Assembly (NCBI RefSeq): GCF_009908265.2
Contig: NZ_JAAATX020000004.1
Span: 248,001-312,000, forward strand
Length of the DNA: 64,000 nt
Direction of reading: 5' to 3'
Origin: Paragemmobacter amnigenus
GTDB lineage: Bacteria > Pseudomonadota > Alphaproteobacteria > Rhodobacterales > Rhodobacteraceae
Shown in pieces: positions 51,401 to 58,989 of the stretch (positions are counted from its first letter, which is position 1; each line of letters begins with the position of its first letter). The translations under genes were made by a program, and so were the position numbers. The notes beneath the pieces are model-generated. The model was given only the letters and a program-made list of their open reading frames with translations. It made no database searches and had not been told where the DNA came from.

Positions 51401-51418
51401 GCGGGGACGTCTCCCCGC
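51401..51418 (-). terminator. Hairpin after the second SDR gene
   Basis: GCGGGGA (51401-51407) pairs with TCCCCGC (51412-51418). It lies about 50 bases past the SDR stop on the minus strand; no T-tract follows. The rest of 51210-51465 holds an AT-rich patch (TTAATCTTTCTTAATT, 51291-51306), a likely promoter element for the RTX/Hint gene, and no gene. Confidence 0.45.
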
Positions 51419-51465
51419 GATTCCGAGTCAAAGGCTGGCTGACCGTCCCCCTGCGGTGCACCCCG

Positions 51466-52230
51466 TCACAGCACCTCGCCCCCGTCGATCACCAAGGCCA
51501 GACCGGTGACAAAGGACGACCGGTCCGATGCCAGAAACACGATCCCGTCGGCGATCTCTTCGGGACTGGCCCAGCGCCCCATGGGGATCGTGTCGCGCAC
51601 ATAGGACTCCAGCCGCTCGCGCCCGCCCATCTGCCGCTCGAACCCCGCGTTGAAGGGCGTGTCGACAAATCCGGGACACAGCGCGTTGAACCGGATGTTC
51701 TCGCGCGCGTAATCCGCAGCCATCTGCCGCACCATCGCCACGGCGGCGTGTTTGGTCGTCGCATAGCTGATCATGCCGCGATCATACTGGCAGCCGGAAT
51801 TGGACGCCGTGACGATGACGGACCCCCCGCCCTGTGACCGCATCGCGGGCAAGACGGCCTGCGCCAGCACGAAATGCGATCGCACATTCAGTTGCCATGA
51901 CAGATCCATCTGCGCGGCCGTCACCTCCTCCAGCCGCCCCGCGATCTGCACACCCGCATGGGAATGCAGCACGTCGATCCGGCCATGACGCGCGCGCACC
52001 TCGTCGACAAGCGTGCGGGCCGCGGCATCGTCACGCACATCCAGCGGGCGGTGCTCTGCCCGCCCGCCCTGATCCGTGATGGCGCCGGCCGTCGCTTCGG
52101 CCAGCCCCGCGTCAAGATCGGTCACGACCACCAGCGCCCCCTCGCCCGCCATGGCAATCGCACCCGCCCGCCCGATCCCCGACCCTGCGCCGGTCACAAG
52201 GACGACGCGTCCTTCAAGGCAGCCGTTCAT
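51466..52230 (-). CDS. SDR-family oxidoreductase
   Basis: A 254-residue short-chain dehydrogenase/reductase. The cofactor motif is 'VTGAGSGIGRAGAI', with Asp in 'VVVTDLDAG' after strand two, which favours NAD. The catalytic Ser/Tyr/Lys are intact in 'TASNSGCQ' and 'SYATTKHAAV', and 'ALCPGFVDTPF' and 'SSFVTGLALVIDGGEVL' close the domain. It is the last gene of the second ABC operon (ATPase, binding protein, two permeases, SDR), 17 bases after the permease. It therefore probably oxidises or reduces the imported compound or its breakdown product (inference). Confidence 0.9.
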   Translation of the reverse strand: MNGCLEGRVVLVTGAGSGIGRAGAIAMAGEGALVVVTDLDAGLAEATAGAITDQGGRAEHRPLDVRDDAAARTLVDEVRARHGRIDVLHSHAGVQIAGRLEEVTAAQMDLSWQLNVRSHFVLAQAVLPAMRSQGGGSVIVTASNSGCQYDRGMISYATTKHAAVAMVRQMAADYARENIRFNALCPGFVDTPFNAGFERQMGGRERLESYVRDTIPMGRWASPEEIADGIVFLASDRSSFVTGLALVIDGGEVL

Positions 52231-52247
52231 CGCCCTGCCCTCCCCCT

Positions 52248-53054
52248 TCATGTCCTGTTGTTCCCGCCGGCCCGCCGCAACATCACCTGCGCCACCACCA
52301 GCAGCAGCAGCGATGCCCCCATCACCATCGTCCCTATGGCGTTGATCTCCGGCGTCACGCCGCGCCGTATGGACGAGAAGATGTAGATGGGCAGCGTCGT
52401 CTCCGACCCCGCCACGAAAAACGCGATGATGAAATCGTCGAAGCTGAAGGTGAAGGACAGCAGGAACCCCGCAAGGATCGCAGGCGACAGCAATGGCAGC
52501 GTGACTTGCCAGAAGGTCGCGACCGGCCCGGCCCCCAGATCGCCCGACGCCTCGATCAGCGTGCGGTCCAGCGCCTCGATCCGCGCCCGCACGATCACGA
52601 TCACCAGCGACATGGTGAACAGCACATGCGCCGCCGTCAGACTGCCAAATCCCATCGACAGCCGGTATCCCGTCAACGGCTCCAGCCACGGATTGACGCC
52701 GTCGAACACCGTCACCAGCGCGATCAGCGTGGCAATCCCGATCACGATCCCGGGGATCATGATGGCGACATAGACCATCGCGTCGAACAGCGCCCGCAAC
52801 CGCCCCTTCATCCCCGCCAGCGCCAGTGCCGCCATCGTCCCGAAAACCGACGCCAGCACCGCCGAAGTGAAGGCAACCGTGGCCGAGGTCTTGAGCGCGT
52901 CGATGACAAACGGGTTCGACAGCGCCTTGCCGTACCATTGCAGCGAAAAGCCCTGCATCTGGCTGGCCGACCGTCCGGCCGAAAAGCTGAACAGGGCGAT
53001 GATCCCGATGGGCAGGTACAGGAACAGGTAGACGGAAAGGGCGTAGATCCGCAT
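52248..53054 (-). CDS. Polyamine-type ABC importer permease (system 2, PotC-like)
   Basis: A 268-residue inner-membrane permease with six membrane segments. PotC/PotI-like features are the short N-terminus 'MRIYALSVYLFLYLPIGIIA', the segment 'VYVAIMIPGIVIGIATLIAL', the EAA loop 'EASGDLGAGPVATFWQVTLP' and 'SFTFSFDDFIIAFFVAG'. It is 7 bases downstream of the PotB-like gene. The SDR gene follows after 17 bases. The two ABC systems in this window share layout but differ in gene order, so they are not a simple recent duplication. Confidence 0.9.
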   Translation of the reverse strand: MRIYALSVYLFLYLPIGIIALFSFSAGRSASQMQGFSLQWYGKALSNPFVIDALKTSATVAFTSAVLASVFGTMAALALAGMKGRLRALFDAMVYVAIMIPGIVIGIATLIALVTVFDGVNPWLEPLTGYRLSMGFGSLTAAHVLFTMSLVIVIVRARIEALDRTLIEASGDLGAGPVATFWQVTLPLLSPAILAGFLLSFTFSFDDFIIAFFVAGSETTLPIYIFSSIRRGVTPEINAIGTMVMGASLLLLVVAQVMLRRAGGNNRT

Positions 53055-53061
53055 CGCCCCC

Positions 53062-53919
53062 TCACATCAGCCCGACATCGTCGCGCGCCGCGCCGATGCG
53101 TTTGAGAAACCGCATATAGACCGTAACCACCACCAGCATCGTCGCCACCAGCGTCACGGCCATCGCCGATCCGAAGGCCCAGTTGCGCGATTGCAGGAAC
53201 AGGTCCACCAGCGCGTTGCCGACGAAGAAGACCTTTCCACCGCCCAGCATCTGCGGGATCAGATACTCGCCCATCAGCAGGATGAAGACCAGCATCGACC
53301 CCGTCGCCACCCCGGGCAACGACAGCGGCAGCGTCACCTGCACGAACCGCCGCCACGGGGGCGCGCCAAGGTCCGATGCCGCCTCCAGCAGCCGCTTGTC
53401 CAGCTTTTCAAGGCTCACATAGATCGGAAAGACCATCAGCGGCAGATAGCCGTAGATGATCCCCACCAGCACCGCAAAGGGCGTGTTGATCAACCGCCAG
53501 TCCCCAAGCCCCAGATCGGCCAGCAACTGCGGGATGCCCCGCCCGCCCAGCAGATAGATCCACGCATAGGACCGGATCAGGATCGACGTCCAGAACGGCA
53601 CGATCACCAGCACCAGCAGCACCGTGCGCCATTTCGGATCGACCCGCACCGCAAGGTAATAGGCCAGCGGATAGGCGATCAGCAGGGCCGCCAGCGTGCC
53701 CGCAGGCGCAAGGACCAGCGTGTTCTGGAAAGCCGTCCAGCGGCTTCCCAGATTGGCATATTGCGCCAGCGTGAAGGCGGGGGCATAGCCCCCCGCCGCC
53801 GCACGCTCGCCAAAGGAATAGACCAGCACAACAGCCAGCGGCAGCACGAGCAGCGCCGCATACCACAGCCCCGCAGGGCCCAGCAGCAGATAACGCGCAC
53901 CTTGCCGCGACATGGCCAT
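53062..53919 (-). CDS. Polyamine-type ABC importer permease (system 2, PotB-like)
   Basis: A 285-residue inner-membrane permease with six membrane segments. It shows 'GLWYAALLVLPLAVVLVYSF' at the N-terminus, 'LVLVIVPFWTSILIRSYAWI' (PotB/PotH signature), the EAA loop 'EAASDLGAPPWRRFVQVTLP' and 'LLMGEYLIPQMLGGGKVFFV'. Two ATG codons (53919 and 53913) are possible starts. It lies 13 bases downstream of the binding-protein gene and 7 bases upstream of the PotC-like gene in the second ABC operon. Confidence 0.9.
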   Translation of the reverse strand: MAMSRQGARYLLLGPAGLWYAALLVLPLAVVLVYSFGERAAAGGYAPAFTLAQYANLGSRWTAFQNTLVLAPAGTLAALLIAYPLAYYLAVRVDPKWRTVLLVLVIVPFWTSILIRSYAWIYLLGGRGIPQLLADLGLGDWRLINTPFAVLVGIIYGYLPLMVFPIYVSLEKLDKRLLEAASDLGAPPWRRFVQVTLPLSLPGVATGSMLVFILLMGEYLIPQMLGGGKVFFVGNALVDLFLQSRNWAFGSAMAVTLVATMLVVVTVYMRFLKRIGAARDDVGLM

Positions 53920-53932
53920 CCCGCCGATCTCC

Positions 53933-55087
53933 TCAGGCCGACTTGAACCGCGCCATCACCTCGGCACGGTTGGGATCGGTCAGCGTCACCGCAGCCCCGA
54001 ATTCCTGCGCGTTCAGCAGCTCTGCCGCCGGATAGAGGATCGGATCCGACAGCACCTCGGGCGGCAACAGCGCATTGACGCGCGCATCCGCCACGGGGAA
54101 GCCATGCGCGGCCGCCTCCCTTGCGTTCACCGCCGGATCGATCAGATAGTTGATCAGCGCATAGGCCGCATCGCGATGGGGCGCGTTCTTCGGAATGGCG
54201 TAGTAATCCGACCAGATTTCCCCGCCATCCTTGCCCACCGCGAACAGGATTTCGGGAATGTCGCGGTTCATCTGCTTGCCTTCGCCGGTCCAGCACATGG
54301 TCAGCCACGCATCCCCGTTCCGCATTGCCGGCTGATAGTCGGACGAGATGGCAAAAAGATGCGGCTTGATCTCGATCAGCAGCTTCTCGGCATCCGCCAG
54401 TTCCGCCGGATCGACAGAATTGAAGGAATAGCCAAAGTATTTCAGGGCATTGCCGATCGTGGTCAGCTGATAGTCATGGACCATCGTCCGGCCCGAGAAA
54501 TCGGTCCGCGTGACATCGAAGAATTCCTTCCAGCTGGTGAAGGGCGCCTTGGCCTTGCTGCTGTCCCACGCCATCCCCGTGGTGCCCCAGTTCTTCGGCA
54601 CGGCGTAAAGCTTGCCATCCACCGTGCCCGCATCGGCAAAGCGCGCCTCGAACGAGGCCGCATCGTAATTGGGCAGCTTGGACAGGTCCAAGGGCTCGAT
54701 CAGATCGGCCTCGACATAGGTCGTGATGGTGTAGTTCGTCGGAACGAACACGTCCCAACCCGACCCGCCCGCCTGCAGCTTGGCCAGCATCTCCTCGTTC
54801 GACCCGAAGACATTGACCTGCACCGCCGCTCCCGTCTCGGCGGCAAAGGCGTCGAAATTCGCCGGATCGTGGTAGTTGGGCCATGTCGCCAGCACGACCT
54901 GATCGCCGATCCCCTGTGCAAAGGCGCGGCGGGGCGACAGCAGGGGCAGGCCCCCGCCCATAACCGCCATCGCCGTCCCCAGCCCCGTCACGCCAAGGAA
55001 ATGGCGTCGCGTGACCGAACCTTTCCGGTATCGCAGCAACTCTTCGATGAACTTCTGCCGAGTGATCGGAGCCTTGTCGTCTTGCAT
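53933..55087 (-). CDS. Polyamine-type ABC importer substrate-binding protein (system 2)
   Basis: A 384-residue PotD/PotF-type periplasmic binding protein with a Tat signal preceded by a 25-residue charged extension ('VTRRHFLGVTGLGTAMAVMG'). Mature motifs are 'VVLATWPNYHDPANFDAFA', 'GSGWDVFVPTNYTITTYVEA', 'YAVPKNWGTTGMAWDSS' and 'TMCWTGEGKQMNRD'. The ligand-site residues differ from those of system 1, so it probably takes a different but related organic cation. It lies between the ATPase gene (24 bases upstream) and the PotB-like permease. Confidence 0.9.
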   Translation of the reverse strand: MQDDKAPITRQKFIEELLRYRKGSVTRRHFLGVTGLGTAMAVMGGGLPLLSPRRAFAQGIGDQVVLATWPNYHDPANFDAFAAETGAAVQVNVFGSNEEMLAKLQAGGSGWDVFVPTNYTITTYVEADLIEPLDLSKLPNYDAASFEARFADAGTVDGKLYAVPKNWGTTGMAWDSSKAKAPFTSWKEFFDVTRTDFSGRTMVHDYQLTTIGNALKYFGYSFNSVDPAELADAEKLLIEIKPHLFAISSDYQPAMRNGDAWLTMCWTGEGKQMNRDIPEILFAVGKDGGEIWSDYYAIPKNAPHRDAAYALINYLIDPAVNAREAAAHGFPVADARVNALLPPEVLSDPILYPAAELLNAQEFGAAVTLTDPNRAEVMARFKSA

Positions 55088-55111
55088 GGGTCCATTCCCT
55101 TGTTGGATATG

Positions 55112-56242
55112 TCAGTCTCGTCCAAGGATCAGGCCGCAGCCATGATCCCACAGCACGTGGACGCGCGCGCCCACGTCGGCACCCTGCAGGCTTCTTTCTG
55201 CCTGTCTGGGAACATTCACCTGAACCTGTCCCAGCACCTCGTGGCGCAAGAGACATTCGATATGCTCGCCAAGGAACGTCTTGTGCAGCACCTCGGCCAC
55301 CATGGCATCGGCCCCGTCCGCAGCCCCCGACGACAGGCGCAGCGCCTCGGGGCGCACGGCAACCTCGACCGCCATGCCAACCGTCACGGCAAAGGGCGCG
55401 GCCACCGTGACGGACAGACCGCCGCCCAGAGCCACCCGCGCCAGCCCGTCACCGGCCAAAGCCTCGACCCGCCCCTCATGGATATTGGCCTGCCCCACGA
55501 ACCCCGCGACATAGCGGTTGGCGGGCCGGTCATACAGATCGCGCGGCGTACCGGTCTGCACGATCCGCCCCTGCCCCATGATGACGATGCGGTCCGACAT
55601 CGACAGCGCCTCCTGCTGGTCATGGGTGACCAGAACGAAGGTGATCCCCAGCGACCGCTGCAGCGACAGCAACTCCATCTGCATCTCGCCGCGCAGCTTG
55701 GCATCCAGCGCCGCCATCGGCTCGTCCAGCAACAGCATCTTCGGCTCGTTCACGATGGCCCGCGCCAGCGCGACGCGCTGCTGCTGGCCGCCCGACATCT
55801 GCCAGATGCGCCGCGGCCCGAAACCCGACAGCCGCACCGTCTCCAGCGCACGCTCCACCCGACGCGCGATCTCGGCCCGCTCCATCCGCGGGCGACGCTG
55901 GCGCAGGCCATAGCCCACATTCTCGGCCACGGTCATATGCGGAAACAGCGCATATTGCTGGAACACCATGTTCACGGGCCGCGCATGGGCAGGCGCCCCG
56001 CCCATGTCCTGCCCGTCGATCAGGATGCGCCCCTCGCTGGGCGCCTCCAGCCCTGCCAGCATCCGCAGCGCCGTCGTCTTGCCGCATCCCGAAGGGCCCA
56101 GAAAAGACAGGAACTCGCCCCGCCGGATCCGAAGATCCAGCCTGTCCGCCGCCAGCACCTCGCCGAACCGCTTGGTGGTTCCGACGAATTCGGCGATCAC
56201 CGGCCGCCCGTCGCTCTGCTGGCCTTCCTCCGGAACGGTCAT
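55112..56242 (-). CDS. Polyamine-type ABC importer ATPase (system 2)
   Basis: A 376-residue PotA-like ATPase. Walker A is 'LGPSGCGKTTALRMLAGLE', Q-loop 'MVFQQYALFPHMTV', signature 'MSGGQQQRVALARAIVN', Walker B 'MLLLDEPMAALDAKL' and switch His 'LVTHDQQEALSMSDR', followed by a TOBE domain ('DAMVAEVLHKTFLGEHIECL'). It is the first gene of the second ABC operon and is divergent from the LuxR-type regulator with a 132-base gap, so that regulator is a likely controller. No operator was recognised in the gap beyond an AT-rich GTATATAT at 56323-56330. Confidence 0.92.
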   Translation of the reverse strand: MTVPEEGQQSDGRPVIAEFVGTTKRFGEVLAADRLDLRIRRGEFLSFLGPSGCGKTTALRMLAGLEAPSEGRILIDGQDMGGAPAHARPVNMVFQQYALFPHMTVAENVGYGLRQRRPRMERAEIARRVERALETVRLSGFGPRRIWQMSGGQQQRVALARAIVNEPKMLLLDEPMAALDAKLRGEMQMELLSLQRSLGITFVLVTHDQQEALSMSDRIVIMGQGRIVQTGTPRDLYDRPANRYVAGFVGQANIHEGRVEALAGDGLARVALGGGLSVTVAAPFAVTVGMAVEVAVRPEALRLSSGAADGADAMVAEVLHKTFLGEHIECLLRHEVLGQVQVNVPRQAERSLQGADVGARVHVLWDHGCGLILGRD

Positions 56243-56374
56243 CTCCTGCCGCTTTCCCGTTGATCCGGCGCGTCGCGCCTATCCGTTTTTCCGGTGACAA
56301 GCGTATGAACGGCGTCAAAGCCTGTATATATCCCAAAAGGCATAGTCGGGACCGGAAAGGGCGGACCAAGGCAG

Positions 56375-57163
56375 ATGGACTGGCACGAGGCATCCGCGCG
56401 CGTGATCGACGCGCTGCACGGGGCGGACTTCGCCCCCGCACTGGTCAGCGCACTCCGCACCGTCGCACCCTTCGAACACAGCGTCACCTTCGCCTATCGC
56501 GGCGACCAGCGCCCGCTCGCGCTGCATGACGAATTTCCCGAATGGAAACGCAAGGTGATGGTGGCAGACTATCAGGCCGGACCCTACCTGCTCGATCCGT
56601 TCTATCTGAACGCCACCACCGGCCCGCTGCCCCGCCTCGTCCGCCTGCGCGATCTTGCTCCCGACCGCTTCTATCAGGGCGAATATTTCCGGAACTACTA
56701 CATCCGCACCGAACTGGCCGAAGAGATCGGTTTCATGGTCGATGCCGGTCAGGGCGTCAGCGTCGTCCTCTCCGCAATGCGAAGCAGCCGCGCCTTCTCG
56801 GCCCGCGAATTCCGCGACCTTGCCGCGGTGCTGCCCTTCGTGGCGGCCGCGATCCGGCACAACTGGTCCGATCTGGCCCGCCGCTTCGGTGACGGCCCGT
56901 CGGGCGGCAACGCGCCTGCCCTCACCTCGCTGATCGACCGCGCCTTCCGCAGCGTCGGGCGCAACCTCCTCACCGCGCGCGAGACCGAGGTGGTGGAATA
57001 CACCCTCAGGGGTCACTCGGCCGAGGCTACAGGTCAGGCGCTGGGCATCTCGCCCGGCACGGTCCGGATCCACAAGCGCAACATCTACACCAAACTCGGC
57101 ATCGGTTCGCAGGGCGAACTCTTCTCGCGCTTCATCGCCACCCTGTCCTCGCTCCGCGACTGA
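56375..57163 (+). CDS. LuxR-type helix-turn-helix regulator
   Basis: A 262-residue regulator. The C-terminal LuxR helix-turn-helix is plain: 'LLTARETEVVEYTLRGHSAE', 'ALGISPGTVRIHKRNIYTKL'. The N-terminal 190 residues form an unassigned sensor ('VAPFEHSVTFAYRGDQRPLA', 'QGEYFRNYYIRTELAEEIGF'); it does not show the autoinducer-binding pattern clearly, although the fold may be GAF-like. The gene is divergent from the second ABC operon and 90 bases upstream of the acetamidase/formamidase, so both are likely targets. The expected input is a small molecule linked to that pathway (inference). Confidence 0.88.
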   Translation: MDWHEASARVIDALHGADFAPALVSALRTVAPFEHSVTFAYRGDQRPLALHDEFPEWKRKVMVADYQAGPYLLDPFYLNATTGPLPRLVRLRDLAPDRFYQGEYFRNYYIRTELAEEIGFMVDAGQGVSVVLSAMRSSRAFSAREFRDLAAVLPFVAAAIRHNWSDLARRFGDGPSGGNAPALTSLIDRAFRSVGRNLLTARETEVVEYTLRGHSAEATGQALGISPGTVRIHKRNIYTKLGIGSQGELFSRFIATLSSLRD

Positions 57164-57253
57164 TCCGCAGGCCGCGCCTTGTCGCGCTGCGTCTTGTGCC
57201 TACCTCTGGCGCAGGGCCGACAGGCCCGCCACAGAACAAACGGGAGGATCGCA

Positions 57254-58576
57254 ATGGCAGACGGCAATCAGGACCTGTCCGCGGCACGGCGCAGCGTCGT
57301 CGTCTCGGAATTCACCAACAGCGTGCTCGATCCGGCCGCACCCATGCTGGGACCGGTCGAAAACGGCGGCACCATCATCGCCAATACCGCGCCGGGATGT
57401 TGGGGCCCCATGATCACCCCCAGCCTGCGCGGCGGGCACGAGGTGACGCGCCCCGTCCATGTCAAAGGGGCCGAACCGGGGGATGCCGTGGCAATCCGCA
57501 TCCGCGACATCACCGTAACCTCCATCGCCACCGCCTCGGGCCATGACAGCTCGCCCGAAGGCTTCTGCCTTGGCGATCCCTATGTCGCCGCCCGCTGCCC
57601 TGTTTGCGATACCGTCTGGCCGGAAACCCATGTCGAAGGCATCGGTCAGGACTCGGTCCGCTGCAACGCCTGCGGCAATGCCGTCAAACCGTTCGAGATT
57701 GTGCACGGCTATACCGTCACCTTCGACGAAACCCGCGCCGTGGGCCTGACCCTGCCGCAACCCGCCGTCGACACGATCGCAAGGAATGCCGAACATTACG
57801 CCGCCCTGCCCGATGGCAGCCGCCAGCATTCCATCCTCGTCTTCGCGCCCTCCGACATGCCGGGCACCATCGTGCGGATGCGGCCCTTCCTCGGCCAGCT
57901 TGGCACCTGCCCGTCCATGGCCATGCCCGACAGCCACAACGCGGGCGACTTCGGCGCCTTCCTCGTCGGCGCGCCGCATGACTATGGCATCACCGCCGAA
58001 CAACTCGCCCAGCACAAGACCGACGGCCACATGGACATCGACGCCGTGCGGGCAGGGGCCATCCTCGTCGCGCCGGTCAAGGTTCCGGGGGCGGGCGTCT
58101 ATCTCGGCGACATGCACGCAGGACAGGGCGACGGCGAAATCGCGGGCCACACCATGGATGTGGCCGGCAGCGTGACCCTGCAGGTCGAGGTGGTCAAGAA
58201 CTACCCGATCGACGGGCCGGTCCTCTTCCCGCTCGAGGAGGACCTCCCCCCGATGGCGCGTCCCTTCTCGGCTGCCGAACGCGCCAAGGCCGAACGCCTC
58301 GCCCGTCAATGGGGCGTCACCCAGATCGAACCGGTCGCGCCGGTTTCTGTGATCGGCACCGCCGCCAACCTGAACGCCGCCATCGAGAACGGGCTGGCGC
58401 GGGCGGCAAAGCTCTTGGGCATGACCGTCGCAGAGGTGCGAAACCGCGCCACCGTCAACGGCGCGATCGAGATCGGCCGCGCCCCCGGCGTGATCCAGGT
58501 CACCTTCCTCGCCCCGCTCGCACGGCTCGATGCGGTGGGGCTGGGCGGTTACGCACGCGAACAATACGGTCTGTGA
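57254..58576 (+). CDS. Acetamidase/formamidase family protein with zinc-ribbon insert
   Basis: A 440-residue FmdA/AmdA-family amidohydrolase that should release ammonia from a small amide. Family marks are 'PGDAVAIRIRDITV', 'FLGQLGTCPSM' with 'DSHNAGDFGAFLVGAPH', 'YLGDMHAGQGDGEIAGHTMD' and 'DVAGSVTLQVEVV'. Residues around 115-142 carry an insert with two CxxC pairs ('CPVCDTVW' and 'CNACGNAV'), a small zinc ribbon not needed for the amidase fold. ATG 57254 follows GGGAGGA. It lies behind the LuxR gene. Substrates could be formamide, acetamide or an amide from the creatinine/guanidine-related pathway (inference). Confidence 0.87.
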   Translation: MADGNQDLSAARRSVVVSEFTNSVLDPAAPMLGPVENGGTIIANTAPGCWGPMITPSLRGGHEVTRPVHVKGAEPGDAVAIRIRDITVTSIATASGHDSSPEGFCLGDPYVAARCPVCDTVWPETHVEGIGQDSVRCNACGNAVKPFEIVHGYTVTFDETRAVGLTLPQPAVDTIARNAEHYAALPDGSRQHSILVFAPSDMPGTIVRMRPFLGQLGTCPSMAMPDSHNAGDFGAFLVGAPHDYGITAEQLAQHKTDGHMDIDAVRAGAILVAPVKVPGAGVYLGDMHAGQGDGEIAGHTMDVAGSVTLQVEVVKNYPIDGPVLFPLEEDLPPMARPFSAAERAKAERLARQWGVTQIEPVAPVSVIGTAANLNAAIENGLARAAKLLGMTVAEVRNRATVNGAIEIGRAPGVIQVTFLAPLARLDAVGLGGYAREQYGL

Positions 58577-58625
58577 CCCGACCGCCGCCCGGTCCGTCCG
58601 GGCGGCACAATCACCCCGGGATGGT

Positions 58626-58838
58626 TCAAACCGCCGCGATCTCGGCCATCACCTGCTCGGCCCGCGCCAGCGCGGATGCGGCAACTGCGCTCACCGGATC
58701 GGCCTGGCGAAGAGCGTCGCACAACGACGGCAGCAAAAGCGCAAGCCGCGCCAGATCATCCTCGTCCTCGACGATGCATTCGTCATGCAGCTGCGCCGCC
58801 AGCCCGATGAAGTAATCGGCGACATCTTCACCAGTCAT
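58626..58838 (-). CDS. Small acidic hypothetical protein
   Basis: Not recognised. A 70-residue, soluble, acidic, all-helical product ('TGEDVADYFIGLAAQLHDEC', 'EDDLARLALLLPSLCDALRQ', 'VAASALARAEQVMAEIAAV'). ATG 58838 is chosen because GGAGGG lies 6 bases upstream; an ATG two codons earlier is poorer. It converges on the amidase gene and is divergent from the histidine kinase at 58990 across an AT-rich, repeat-bearing gap. It could be a small regulator or partner of the kinase system, but nothing proves this. Confidence 0.6.
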   Translation of the reverse strand: MTGEDVADYFIGLAAQLHDECIVEDEDDLARLALLLPSLCDALRQADPVSAVAASALARAEQVMAEIAAV

Positions 58839-58875
58839 GAGCAACCCTCCCTCGACCTCGCTTCTGCTGCGTATA

Positions 58876-58946
58876 TTGTAAGCTTTTGTAAGTAAATTGG
58901 GTCTACCCTAGGTATGTAATTTTCAACCATAGGTAAATTTTAACCC
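58876..58946. promoter_or_regulatory. AT-rich divergent control region with phased repeats
   Basis: TTGTAAG occurs twice, 10 bases apart (58876 and 58886). TAGGTA occurs twice, 21 bases apart (58909 and 58930), each followed by an AATTTT-x-AACC-like tail. The spacings equal one and two helical turns, which suggests binding of a dimeric regulator, plausibly the OmpR-type regulator encoded at 60873. Confidence 0.5.
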
Positions 58947-58989
58947 ATACACACCCATCCGAAAGTCAACGTGTGTCGACTGGACACTC

